Made by a program: the position numbers and the translations under genes
Shown: in pieces, positions 1-8,693 of the stretch
Layout of the letters: each line of letters begins with the position of its first letter
Numbering within the stretch: position 1 is the stretch's first letter
DNA from: Cystobacter ferrugineus
GTDB lineage: Bacteria > Myxococcota > Myxococcia > Myxococcales > Myxococcaceae
Direction of reading: 5' to 3'
NCBI RefSeq assembly: GCF_001887355.1
Contig: NZ_MPIN01000004.1
Span: 721,733 to 785,732 of the forward strand
Length of the DNA: 64,000 bases
Notes under the pieces: generated by a model
Databases searched by the model: none
What the model saw: the letters and a program-made list of their open reading frames with translations, nothing else
What the model was told of the DNA's origin: nothing

Positions 1-826
1 CGAACAGCACGTAGAGCGCGCCCTCGCTCGCGTCATGGGCCGTGAGCGTGTTGCGCATGGAATTCATGAAGCGATCGGTGAACTTCAACACCTGCTGCGC
101 GCGAGGGACCGTCGGCGAGAGCAGCGCGCCGGCGGTCTCGGTCGCGTTCACATCGCTCACCCAGTCGATGAGCCCCAGTACGTCGTCGAGGCGATCTTCG
201 TCCACCGCTCGCTTCAAGGCCTCGAAGCCCTCGGCCAGCCCGCCACCCGCGAGTCCCACGGGCGCACGTGTCTGGGGGTCTTGGACCGTCGCGCGTAAAG
301 CGGGTGTGTTGGGCGTGTAGATCGCGTACCCCTGCAGCGCCTTCAAGAGAAGTGACGCCGGATCGTCTGGTGGCAGCTCGACCCTCTTCAGCGCCGAGAG
401 TCCTGCGGACTCGTCGAGAGTCTTCTTCTTGTCTGGCGGCGCACGGCTCACGATCGTCTTGTCTCCGGAGGAGAGAACCTCCGTCTTGAACGACCACGCC
501 GGCTTCGGGTTCTTGAGCGGATTCAACAGTGACACGCGGAAGATCGCGCGGGGCGCGCCCAGCGCCTCCAGCGTGATGTGAGGGGGGATCTGGGAGTCGG
601 CGAAAGAGGTCTTGAACAGGCGGGGCAGTCCCGCGCGCACGCCGCGGCGAATGATGGCCTCGTCATCCACACGGCCCGATGCCGCCGCGCCGAGGACGCC
701 CACGGCTTCGAGGACGTTGCTCTTACCCACGCCGTTGGCGCCGATGAAGCAGTTCACACGCCCGAGCCAGACGGTCTGGTCGACGATGGACTTGAAGCCC
801 TTGATGTGGATTCTGCGAAGTCTCAT
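1..826 (-). CDS. AAA family ATPase (RecF/SMC-like N-terminus), 3' end outside window
   Basis: The first 275 codons of a minus-strand gene that runs off the left edge are visible. It starts at the ATG at 824-826, preceded by GGGGAA about 5 bases upstream. The protein opens MRLRRIHIKGFKSIVDQ, typical of RecF/SMC-like ABC ATPases that begin with a strand leading to a Walker A loop. The Walker A sequence GANGVGKSNVLEA lies near residue 30. The Walker B, signature and any C-terminal effector domain are outside the window. Relatives with this fold include OLD-like and AAA_21 proteins, some of them phage-defence components, so a defence role is possible but not shown here. The fold call is secure; the function is open. 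Confidence 0.85.
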   Translation of the reverse strand, partial: MRLRRIHIKGFKSIVDQTVWLGRVNCFIGANGVGKSNVLEAVGVLGAAASGRVDDEAIIRRGVRAGLPRLFKTSFADSQIPPHITLEALGAPRAIFRVSLLNPLKNPKPAWSFKTEVLSSGDKTIVSRAPPDKKKTLDESAGLSALKRVELPPDDPASLLLKALQGYAIYTPNTPALRATVQDPQTRAPVGLAGGGLAEGFEALKRAVDEDRLDDVLGLIDWVSDVNATETAGALLSPTVPRAQQVLKFTDRFMNSMRNTLTAHDASEGALYVLF

Positions 827-1410
827 GTGGTTCCCCGCTGCGAGGGGTAAGCACCCGGTCAGGGCTCATCGGTGCCTGCGGCCCCTTCGGGGATTTTGCG
901 TCCCGGATCAAGAGATTGCAGGTTTCCTGCCGTTTGAGCATGGGGAAAATGAAGGCCCTTGCGTTCGCGATCCGCTCCATCCCCGCGCTGATGGTCTTCC
1001 GCGACGGAATCATGCTCTTCGAACAGGCCGGAGCAGTCGCACGGGCTGCAGCAGCGGCTGTGCTGGACGGAGGTGGGCGTCTGACGTCCTCCCCGCAAGC
1101 AGCCCCGGTGCGCCTTCCTGGAGGGCATCTCTCTGCACGCCAACACGCCTCACGTGGTTCCAGGGCGTCTTCGCTGCAGGCGCCAACCTGCGGCCATGAC
1201 TGGTCCCCCAAGCAGACGCGAAGGAGGCGAGCGCGGGGCTTGAGGCCGCGGCCAGGAAGGAGCCGCTGGCGTACTTCGTAGCGCAGCACCTGCTGAAGCT
1301 GCTTGCGCTCGGAAGGGGTTGGGCTGAGTCCTCTGCCCGGAAGCCACATCGCCGATCCTGCTGCTGAACGGGCGGTGATGCTACCTCTGACGGGACTTAC
1401 CCCGGGTGGC
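827..1410. other. Gene-poor gap with possible transposase debris
   Basis: I see no convincing complete gene in this 584-base stretch between the AAA ATPase start and the uvrA stop. Open frames are short, arginine/serine-rich and mutually overlapping. One plus-strand segment near 1112-1201 reads CAFLEGISLHANT, which resembles the start of the core domain of IS91/IS801-type transposases (EGFSLHANT-like), but the frame is soon lost. A second short open segment at 1200-1360 reads AARKEPLAYFVAQHLLKLLA and was not recognised. Both could be coincidental in DNA this GC-rich. Confidence 0.3.
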
Positions 1411-4296
1411 TTAGGCGGCGGGGGACGCCACCTCGGGGGGCCGCTGGCCCACGCGGTGGCGTCGCGTCTTCGTCAGCACGTACTTGAGGTAGCGCCCGGT
1501 GTGGCTCTCCTTCACCTCGGCCACCTGCTCCGGCGTCCCCGTGGCGAGCAGCTGTCCTCCGGCCGCTCCCCCCTCGGGGCCCATGTCGATCACCCAGTCC
1601 GCGCTCTTGATGACATCCAGGCAGTGCTCGATGACGAGCACCGTGTTGCCCGCCTCCACCAGCCGGTTGAGCACCTGCAACAGCTTGCGGATGTCCTCGA
1701 AGTGCAGGCCCGTGGTGGGCTCGTCGAGGATGTAGAGCGTGCGGCCGGTGGCCACGCGCGCCAGCTCCCGCGCCAGCTTGATGCGCTGGGCCTCGCCGCC
1801 CGACAGCGTGGGCGAGCTCTGCCCCAGCCGGATGTAGCCCAGGCCCACGTCCTCCAGCGTCTGGAGCACGCGCATGATGTCCTTGTGCGCGGCGAACAGT
1901 TGCATCGCCTCGCGCACGCTCATGTCGAGCACCTCGGCGATGTTCTTGCCCTTGTAGCGCACCCGGAGCGTGGCCTCGTTGAAGCGCTTGCCCCCGCACA
2001 CCTCGCACGGCACGTACACGTCCGCCAGGAAGTGCATCTCCACGAGCTTCACGCCATCTCCCTCGCACGCCTCGCAGCGCCCGCCCTTGATGTTGAAGGA
2101 GAAGCGCCCGGCGGTGTAGCCGAACGCGCGCGCCTCCGGCGTCAGGGCGAACACCTCGCGGATGCTGTCGAAGAGCTTCGTGTACGTCGCCGGGTTGCTG
2201 CGCGGCGTGCGCCCGATGGGCCGCTGGTCGATGTCGATGACCTTGTCCAGGTTCTCCAGCCCCAGCACCGCCTTGTGCTTGCCCGGCACCTCACGGCTCT
2301 CGTAGAGCGCGCGCGCCGCGGCGGGGTAGAGGATTTCATTGATGAGCGTGGACTTGCCCGCGCCGGACACGCCCGTGACGGCCACGAACAGGCCCAGGGG
2401 GATGTCCACCGTCACGTCCTTGAGGTTGTTCTCCCGGGCGCCCTGGATGGTCACCTTGTTCTTGCCCGGGGCCCGGCGCTGGGCGGGCACCTCGATCTCC
2501 TTGCGGCCGGAGAGGTACGCGCCGGTGAGGCTCTTCTCGTTGTCCATCACCTCGGCCGGCGTGCCCGCGGCCACCACCTGGCCGCCCAGCTCTCCCGCGC
2601 CGGGGCCGAAGTCCACCAGGTAGTCCGCCTCCTCCATCGTCTCCTCGTCGTGCTCCACCACGACGACGGAGTTGCCCAGGTCGCGCAGGCGCTTGAGCGT
2701 GCCGAGCAGCTTGCCGTTGTCTCGCTGGTGCAGGCCGATGGACGGCTCGTCGAGGATGTAGATGACGCCCGTGAGCTCGCTGCCCATCTGCGAGGCGAGC
2801 CGGATGCGCTGGCTCTCGCCGCCGGACAGCGTGGACGCGGTGCGATCCAACGTCAGGTAGTTCAGGCCCACGTCCTCGAGGAAGCCCAGGCGGCTGCGGA
2901 TCTCCTTGAGCAGCTCGGTGGCGATCTTCCGCTCCGTCTCCGTGAGCTTCAGCTCCTTGAGCCAGCGCAGCGAGTCTCCGATGGTCAGCCGGCTCAGCTC
3001 CACGATGGAGCGGCCATGCACCTTCACCGCCCGGCTCTCCGGCTTGAGGCGCGCGCCGTCACACGTGGGGCAGGGCTTGTCGCTGAAGAACTTCTGGTAG
3101 TAGGCGCGCGCGGCCTCGGAGGTGGTCGTCTTGAAGCTGCGCATCAGCTTGTTGACGAGCCCCTCCCACTCCATCTCGTAGTTGCCGCCGTCGCCCCACT
3201 TCACGTTGAAGCTCTTGCCGTCCACGCCGTACATCAGGATCTTCTTCGCCTTGGCGGGCAGCTTGGCGTAGGGCGTGTCCAGGTCGATGCCGAAGGCGTT
3301 GGCGAGGCTGTCCACGAAGTCCGCCGTCCAGCCCTCGCCCCGGTTCATGCTGGTGGCCCACGGCTCCACCGCGCCCTCGCGAATGGTGCGCGAGGCGTCC
3401 GGGACGATGCGCTCCGGGTCCATCTCCGCCTTGGTGCCCAGGCCGTTGCAGTCCGAGCACATGCCCAGCGGGTTGTTGAAGGAGAACGAGGAGGGCGTCA
3501 GCTCGCCGAAGGACAGGCCGCAGGCGTGGCACGCGTTGAGCTCGCTCATGACGCGGTCGCTCGCGGGGTCTCCCGTCTCGTTGGTGAGGATGAGCAGGCC
3601 CTTGCCCTCGCGCAGCGCCGTCTCCACCGAGTCCGTCAGCCGCTGCTTGCCCTCGGGCTTGATCGTCACCCGGTCGATGACGAGCGCGATGTCGTGCTTG
3701 GACTTCTTGTCCAGCTCGATCTTCTCCTCCAGGCTCTTCACCTTGCCGTCGATGCGCGCGCGCGAGAAGCCGCGCTTGAGCGCCTCGGTGAGGATGTCCT
3801 TGTGCTCGCCCTTGCGGTTGCTCACCACGGGAGCGAGCACCATGGCCTTGGTGCCCGCGGGCGAGCCCATGAGCGTGTCGACGATCTGCTGGGCGCTCTG
3901 CTTGCCCACGCGCTGGCCGCAGTTGGGGCAGTGCTGCACTCCCACCGAGGCGTAGAGCACGCGCAGGTAGTCATGCACCTCGGTGACGGTGCCCACGGTG
4001 GAACGGGGGTTGTTGCTGGCCGCCTTCTGCTCGATGGAGATGGTGGGAGACAGGCCACGGATGGTGTCGTACCGGGGCTTCTCCATCTGCCCGAGGAACT
4101 GCCGGGCATAGGCCGACAGGCTTTCCACGTAGCGTCGCTGCCCCTCGGCGTAGAGGGTGTCGAACGCGAGTGAACTCTTCCCGGACCCGGAGACGCCGGT
4201 GAACACCACCAACTTCTTCTTGGGGATGTCCAGGGAGATGTTCTTGAGGTTGTGCTCCTTGGCTCCACGGATGGAGAGGGTGTCGGGCTCGGACAT
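1411..4296 (-). CDS. uvrA: Excinuclease ABC subunit A (UvrA)
   Basis: UvrA is the damage-recognition ATPase of nucleotide excision repair; a UvrA dimer loads UvrB at lesions. The 961-residue product has the duplicated ABC architecture: first Walker A GVSGSGKSSLAFDTLYAEG near residue 35, a first zinc site built from CHAC and CSDC, first signature LSGGESQRIRLASQ, second Walker A GVSGAGKSTLINEIL, the CEAC/CEVC zinc finger, and second signature LSGGEAQRIKLARE followed by LYILDEPTTGLH. I chose the ATG giving MSEPDTL; an in-frame ATG six codons upstream adds MLDRAP. It is transcribed away from the next gene and stands alone. uvrB lies 58 kb away in this window. Length and motifs are normal and complete. 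Confidence 0.97.
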   Translation of the reverse strand: MSEPDTLSIRGAKEHNLKNISLDIPKKKLVVFTGVSGSGKSSLAFDTLYAEGQRRYVESLSAYARQFLGQMEKPRYDTIRGLSPTISIEQKAASNNPRSTVGTVTEVHDYLRVLYASVGVQHCPNCGQRVGKQSAQQIVDTLMGSPAGTKAMVLAPVVSNRKGEHKDILTEALKRGFSRARIDGKVKSLEEKIELDKKSKHDIALVIDRVTIKPEGKQRLTDSVETALREGKGLLILTNETGDPASDRVMSELNACHACGLSFGELTPSSFSFNNPLGMCSDCNGLGTKAEMDPERIVPDASRTIREGAVEPWATSMNRGEGWTADFVDSLANAFGIDLDTPYAKLPAKAKKILMYGVDGKSFNVKWGDGGNYEMEWEGLVNKLMRSFKTTTSEAARAYYQKFFSDKPCPTCDGARLKPESRAVKVHGRSIVELSRLTIGDSLRWLKELKLTETERKIATELLKEIRSRLGFLEDVGLNYLTLDRTASTLSGGESQRIRLASQMGSELTGVIYILDEPSIGLHQRDNGKLLGTLKRLRDLGNSVVVVEHDEETMEEADYLVDFGPGAGELGGQVVAAGTPAEVMDNEKSLTGAYLSGRKEIEVPAQRRAPGKNKVTIQGARENNLKDVTVDIPLGLFVAVTGVSGAGKSTLINEILYPAAARALYESREVPGKHKAVLGLENLDKVIDIDQRPIGRTPRSNPATYTKLFDSIREVFALTPEARAFGYTAGRFSFNIKGGRCEACEGDGVKLVEMHFLADVYVPCEVCGGKRFNEATLRVRYKGKNIAEVLDMSVREAMQLFAAHKDIMRVLQTLEDVGLGYIRLGQSSPTLSGGEAQRIKLARELARVATGRTLYILDEPTTGLHFEDIRKLLQVLNRLVEAGNTVLVIEHCLDVIKSADWVIDMGPEGGAAGGQLLATGTPEQVAEVKESHTGRYLKYVLTKTRRHRVGQRPPEVASPAA

Positions 4297-4683
4297 AGGG
4301 GCGCGGTCTAGCACTGAAAGGGCGCGCAGTGGGGGGGGAATGTGGGCGCGCGGGGATTGGGATGGTTCTCAACGGTTCGTGTTTCAACCCGAATCCACGG
4401 GCCCGCCAGAGGGAAGGGCGGGCGGACGGGCCAGCGCTCCCGCCTTGTCCCGTGGGACAGGGAATCCCAGGCTGACCACTTCGTCGGAATCCTCCCGTTT
4501 CTACCCGTTGGGAGGCGGGCACTCCGGCAATCTTTTCGGGCCCGTGGGACGCGTGGGTCCGGTGTGGCCTTCCCACGGTGAGCACTTTCCTTCCCAGGGG
4601 TGCCAGGACTCTCGCTCTCGAGGGCATGGCCTTGCCCAGGCCCCGGGGTTGCAGAGGGCCGCCCCCGTCTGGGGGAGGTTGTA
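4297..4683. other. Divergent intergenic region with a dyad
   Basis: This 387-base region separates the divergently transcribed uvrA and the ASH/VWA lipoprotein gene, so promoters for both should lie here, but no convincing -10/-35 pair stands out. A dyad at 4443-4462, TTGTCCC-GT-GGGACAG plus flanking CC/GG pairs, is the most ordered element and could be an operator or a small RNA hairpin. I see no coding sequence; the open frames here have the composition of noncoding GC-rich DNA. Confidence 0.4.
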
Positions 4684-7659
4684 ATGCTCGGAATGCGTGG
4701 GAGCTGTCTGGCGACGTGCCTGTTCGCCGTACTGGTCGCGGGTTGTGAGCGTCCCTCGTCCCAGCGAGCCTCCTCCCACCTGGGCCTGTCCCCCGAGAAG
4801 CTGGAGTTCGGGCTGTCGGCGGTGGGAATCACCCGGACGAAGACGGTGCGGCTGTCCAACCAGGGCCGGGCGCCGCTCCTGGTGCGCGGGGTCTCGGCCA
4901 CGCTGCCCAACGTGAGGGTGGTGCCCTTCGAGCCCTTCGAGCTGCCCTCGGGCGGTGAGCGCGAGGTGGAGGTGCACTTCACCGCGGACGTGGAGGGCAC
5001 GGTGGAAGGCCAGTTGGAGGTGCTCACCGATGCGGACAACGTGGGACGCGAAGGGGTGGCCGCGCTCGGTGTGGGCGGCCAGGGAGTGAGGGCGTCGCTG
5101 GTGGTGCTGGTGCGCGCGCTCGACTTCGGCAACGTGGAGACGGGCCACCTGGAGGTGCGCGAGCTCGTGGTGCGCAATGACTCGCTGGTGGACAGCCCGG
5201 TGCGCCTGTCCATCTCCGGTCCGGACGCGGACGCGTTCGGCTCGGGGGCGGTGGGGGCTCCGTTCTCGCTCCGGCCGGGAGAGCAGCGGCGGTTGTCCCT
5301 GTCCTTCCTCCCCGAGCGGCTGGGCGCGGCCGAGGCCGAGGCGCACGTGCGCGTGGAGTGCGCCGGCTGCGAGCCCTTCGTCGTGAAGTTGTCGGGCACG
5401 GGCATCGCCTCGCGCTTGGAGGTGACGCCGCTGCGGGTGGACTTCGGCCGCGTGGCGGTGGGCTCCACCGCGGAGGAGCGCGTCACCGTGCGCAACCTGG
5501 GCTCCGAGCCCCTGGCGTATGGCGGGGTGAAGTTGCTCGAGGGCGCCAGGGGGGACTTCCACCTGGTGAGCGCGCCCACGCTGCCCGGCGAGGTGCTGGC
5601 CCCGGGCGCCCGGGTGGAGGTGCGCGTGTCCTTCTCGCCCACCTCCCGCGGGGTGGTGCCCGCGGCGCTCCTGGAGGTGGATGCGCGGCCCCTGGGCTCC
5701 ACCCGTCCGGGACCCAAGGTGTCACTCGTGGGCGAGGGGGGCTCGGGGTGCGTGGAGCTCCAACCGCGCCTGCTCGACTTCGGCGCGGTGCCCGAGGGCC
5801 TGAGCGCCACGCGTGACGTGCGGGCCTTCAACCGCTGCCGTGAGGACGTGCTGGTGAGCGAGCAGAAGCTCACCCCGAGGAAGGGCGGCTATTTCCTGCT
5901 CGCCCAGGCACCCGCGAGCCTGCCCATTCCCGCGGGCCAGTCCCTCACGCTGCCCATCACCTTCATGCCGCGCGCGGGCGCGGGGGCGGGCGAGGCGGAG
6001 CTGTCCGTGAAGCTGCTCGACGGCCGCGGCACCTCCGCCGAGGTGGTGCGGCTCGTGGGGGAGGGCCGGGTGTTCCCGCCCTGCCAGTACGCGCTCGCCC
6101 CGGAGGAGGTGTCGTTCGGCCGGGTGCCGCCAGGCTCCGAGGTGACGCTCGGCGTGGGGTTGCGCAACGTGGGCTCCACGGAGTGCTACGTGGCCGGAAT
6201 GCGGGTCGCCGAGGGCTCCGACGCGGCCTTCTCCGCGGAGCCCATGCCGCCCCGCGTGCTCGCGCCAGGGGAGCGCGCCCTGTTGCGCGTGCGCTTCAAG
6301 CCGGAGTCGGCCGAGCTCTTCTCGGGCCTGGCGGAGGCCTGGGTCCATCACCCCTCCCGGGGCCACGTGCGGGTGTCGCTCCGGGGCGAGGGCGCGCGCG
6401 GGTGCTTCTCCGTCCAGCCGACGCGGTTGGACTTCGGCGCGCTGCGGCTGTCGTGTGGGCCGAGGAAGCGCGAGGTGGTGCTCTACAACGACTGCGCGGG
6501 GCCCACCCGGCTCGTGGGCCTGGGCCTGGAGGGCGACGCCTCCGACTTCCAGGTGTCGGGAGGACCCTCGGTTCCGGGGGAACTGGCCCCGGGCAGCCGC
6601 GCCACGCTCGAGGTGACGTACGCGCCCCAGGGTGGCGGGGACGACATCGCCGCGCTCCGGTTCGAGCTGGCCACGGGCGCCCCGTTCTCGGTGGGCCTGG
6701 AAGGGCGGGGCCTGCTCCAGGACGAGAAGACCGACACGTTCACCCAGAGCGCGCGCAACGCGGTGGACGTGCTGTTCGTGGTGGACAACTCGGGCTCGAT
6801 GATGGACGAGCAGCGCCGTCTGGGACAGAACCTCGCGGCCTTCCTCTCGCAAGCGGCCGCCTCGGACGTGGACTACCACATCGCCGTCACCACCACGGGC
6901 CTCACGCGCTCGCTGGAAATGGGCACTTTGTGCCCGGGCGGCGCCGACGGGGGGGAGAACGGACGCTTCTTCCCCGTGGATGGCGCCTCGCCCCGCATCA
7001 TCACGCCCGCCACGCCGGAGGCGGCCTCCGTCTTCGCTCACAACACGAACGTGGGCGTGTGCCATTGGAACGAGCAGGGCCTGGAGGCCATGTACCGTGC
7101 CCTGTCGGATCCGCTCGTCCACCAAGGGGATGATCCCGGCACGCCGTGGCCCCGGGATGGCAACGCGGGCTTCCTGCGCCAGGACGCCCGGCTGGCCATC
7201 ATCACCGTCACGGACGAGGAGGATTTCTCTCCCCGGGACGTGGGCTTCTACGAGACGTTCCTCCTGGGCCTCAAGGGCAACGACCGCTCCCAGGTCGTCT
7301 TCTCCGCCATCGCCGGACCGGAGGACCTGGGCTCCTGCCCGAGCGCCAGCGGAACGGGCAGCCGCTACCTCGCGCTGGCCCGGGCCACGGGGGGAGTGGT
7401 GGAGAGCATCTGCACGCCCAACTGGGCCGAGTCCCTGGCGCGCCTGTCGGAGAGCACCTTCGAGGTCCAGCGCTCCTTTCCGCTCAGCGAGACTCCCTCG
7501 GACGCCTCGCGGATCCGGGTCCGCGTGGACGGCGTGGCGGTGACCCAGGGCTGGGTGTATGACGCACGCTCCCATGCCGTGGTCTTCTCCCTGGCGCCCG
7601 CCCCCGGCGTGACCGTGGAGATCACCTACCCGGTGGGCTGCCAGGGCTCGCTCCGATGA
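4684..7659 (+). CDS. Lipoprotein with repeated ASH-like beta domains and a C-terminal VWA domain
   Basis: The start is the ATG at 4684, eight bases after GGGGAGG. The N-terminus is a lipoprotein signal with lipobox LVAG|C. Residues ~30-680 hold about six repeats of roughly 100 residues that open with 'L.F' strands such as KLEFGLSAVG, VDFGRVAVGS and LDFGAVPEGL; this matches the ASPM/SPD-2/Hydin (choice-of-anchor D) immunoglobulin-like fold. From about residue 693 a von Willebrand factor A-like domain begins with VDVLFVVDNSGSMMDEQ, containing an intact MIDAS DxSGS, and the later segment IITVTDEEDFS is also VWA-like. The likely role is a surface or periplasmic adhesion or scaffold lipoprotein; no partner can be named. 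It is not obviously in an operon. Family-level reading is secure, biological role unknown. Confidence 0.9.
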   Translation: MLGMRGSCLATCLFAVLVAGCERPSSQRASSHLGLSPEKLEFGLSAVGITRTKTVRLSNQGRAPLLVRGVSATLPNVRVVPFEPFELPSGGEREVEVHFTADVEGTVEGQLEVLTDADNVGREGVAALGVGGQGVRASLVVLVRALDFGNVETGHLEVRELVVRNDSLVDSPVRLSISGPDADAFGSGAVGAPFSLRPGEQRRLSLSFLPERLGAAEAEAHVRVECAGCEPFVVKLSGTGIASRLEVTPLRVDFGRVAVGSTAEERVTVRNLGSEPLAYGGVKLLEGARGDFHLVSAPTLPGEVLAPGARVEVRVSFSPTSRGVVPAALLEVDARPLGSTRPGPKVSLVGEGGSGCVELQPRLLDFGAVPEGLSATRDVRAFNRCREDVLVSEQKLTPRKGGYFLLAQAPASLPIPAGQSLTLPITFMPRAGAGAGEAELSVKLLDGRGTSAEVVRLVGEGRVFPPCQYALAPEEVSFGRVPPGSEVTLGVGLRNVGSTECYVAGMRVAEGSDAAFSAEPMPPRVLAPGERALLRVRFKPESAELFSGLAEAWVHHPSRGHVRVSLRGEGARGCFSVQPTRLDFGALRLSCGPRKREVVLYNDCAGPTRLVGLGLEGDASDFQVSGGPSVPGELAPGSRATLEVTYAPQGGGDDIAALRFELATGAPFSVGLEGRGLLQDEKTDTFTQSARNAVDVLFVVDNSGSMMDEQRRLGQNLAAFLSQAAASDVDYHIAVTTTGLTRSLEMGTLCPGGADGGENGRFFPVDGASPRIITPATPEAASVFAHNTNVGVCHWNEQGLEAMYRALSDPLVHQGDDPGTPWPRDGNAGFLRQDARLAIITVTDEEDFSPRDVGFYETFLLGLKGNDRSQVVFSAIAGPEDLGSCPSASGTGSRYLALARATGGVVESICTPNWAESLARLSESTFEVQRSFPLSETPSDASRIRVRVDGVAVTQGWVYDARSHAVVFSLAPAPGVTVEITYPVGCQGSLR

Positions 7660-7705
7660 GCCCCTGGGTACGGCCCCAGAGGGGCGTGCGTCACTTGCGC
7701 TGATT

Positions 7706-7734
7706 TTGACACAACGCCCGGGGATGGATCTCGA
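7706..7734 (+). promoter_or_regulatory. Possible sigma70-type promoter for the phosphoesterase gene
   Basis: A perfect -35 hexamer TTGACA at 7706-7711 stands 17 bases before TCTCGA at 7729-7734, a poor -10 element. It lies 27 bases upstream of the phosphoesterase start. The exact -35 is suggestive only. Confidence 0.25.
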
Positions 7735-7760
7735 CAGGGCGCGGTCGGCCGGGCAGGGTG

Positions 7761-8672
7761 ATGGGTACGATGGCTCCAGACTCACTCCTGGTGGTTGGTG
7801 TGGGAGACATCCATGGTCGCTTCCACCGGGTGGAGGCATGGCTCGACGCGCTCGAGGAGGCGCGCCGTCGTCCCGTGGACTTGGTGCTGGCGGTGGGCGA
7901 CGTGGAGGCCTTCCGGCTCGCGGATGATCACCGGCGCAAGGCCGCCAAGCGCGGCATGCCCGCGGAGTTCGCCGGGTACGCGGATGGGGTGCGCACGATG
8001 AAGCGGCCCCTGTACTTCATTGGCGGCAACAACGAGGACTTCGAGGCGCTGCACGACGAGCCCGAGGGCTTCTCGCTCGCGCCCAACGTTCACTACCTGG
8101 GGCGCGCCGGGCTCAAGGAGCTGCTGGGCCTGCGGGTGGGCTACCTGTCGGGCATCCACGCGCCGCGCTTCTACGAGCAGCCGTTGAAGCGGCCGCGCTC
8201 GCTCGACACGGCGAAGCAGGCGGGCTACTTCCGCGCGTCCGAGGTGGAGCGGGTGATGGCGCTGCGCGACGTGGATGTGCTGCTCGTGCACGAGTGGCCC
8301 CGCGGCCTGCCGCAGCGGGCCCAGGAGCGGGAGACGCCGCCGCCGGGCCGCACGCTGCCCTCGTACTGGATTGGCAACCCCATCACCCGGCGGCTGGTGG
8401 AGACGGTGCATCCGCGCTGGGTGTTGTGTGGCCACTCGCACCGGGCCTTCGCGGTGTCCCTGGGTGGGGGCCGCACGCCCACGCGCGTGGCCTGTCTGGA
8501 TCAGGCGGCCAGGCCCGAGGAGTCGGTGTTCTGGCTGGAGTTCCAGGGCCGCGAGGTGGTGGGTGCCGGATGGGGCGTCTCGGGCGAGGTGTCCTGGCGG
8601 GCAGGGCAGCCCTGGGGGCTGGGCTCGCTGCCCGCGCCCTCCGAGCCGCCCCCCCTGGGCACCATGGGCTAG
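7761..8672 (+). CDS. Calcineurin-like metallophosphoesterase, DBR1/CWF19L1-like type
   Basis: This protein of about 303 residues has the metallophosphoesterase metal-binding blocks in order: GDIHG (residue ~14), GDVEAF, GGNNEDF in the place of the usual GNHE, VLLVHEWPRG and LCGHSH. The segment between them (ADGVRTMKRPLYFIGGNNED, then LSGIHAPRFYEQP) is the pattern seen in the N-terminal domain of eukaryotic lariat-debranching DBR1 and CWF19L1 proteins and their bacterial homologues. It therefore probably hydrolyses a phosphodiester or phosphomonoester with two metals; the substrate is unknown. Starts are possible at GTG 7758, ATG 7761 and ATG 7770; a GGGCAGGG immediately upstream does not decide between them. 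No signal peptide, so cytoplasmic. Confidence 0.85.
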   Translation: MGTMAPDSLLVVGVGDIHGRFHRVEAWLDALEEARRRPVDLVLAVGDVEAFRLADDHRRKAAKRGMPAEFAGYADGVRTMKRPLYFIGGNNEDFEALHDEPEGFSLAPNVHYLGRAGLKELLGLRVGYLSGIHAPRFYEQPLKRPRSLDTAKQAGYFRASEVERVMALRDVDVLLVHEWPRGLPQRAQERETPPPGRTLPSYWIGNPITRRLVETVHPRWVLCGHSHRAFAVSLGGGRTPTRVACLDQAARPEESVFWLEFQGREVVGAGWGVSGEVSWRAGQPWGLGSLPAPSEPPPLGTMG

Positions 8673-8693
8673 GGCCGCGGGCCCGGCGCCGGC

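Noticed and set aside
1303-4173. A 956-codon open frame antisense to uvrA
   Set aside because: Arginine/histidine/leucine/valine-rich shadow of the uvrA codon pattern; the opposite strand encodes a complete, motif-rich UvrA.
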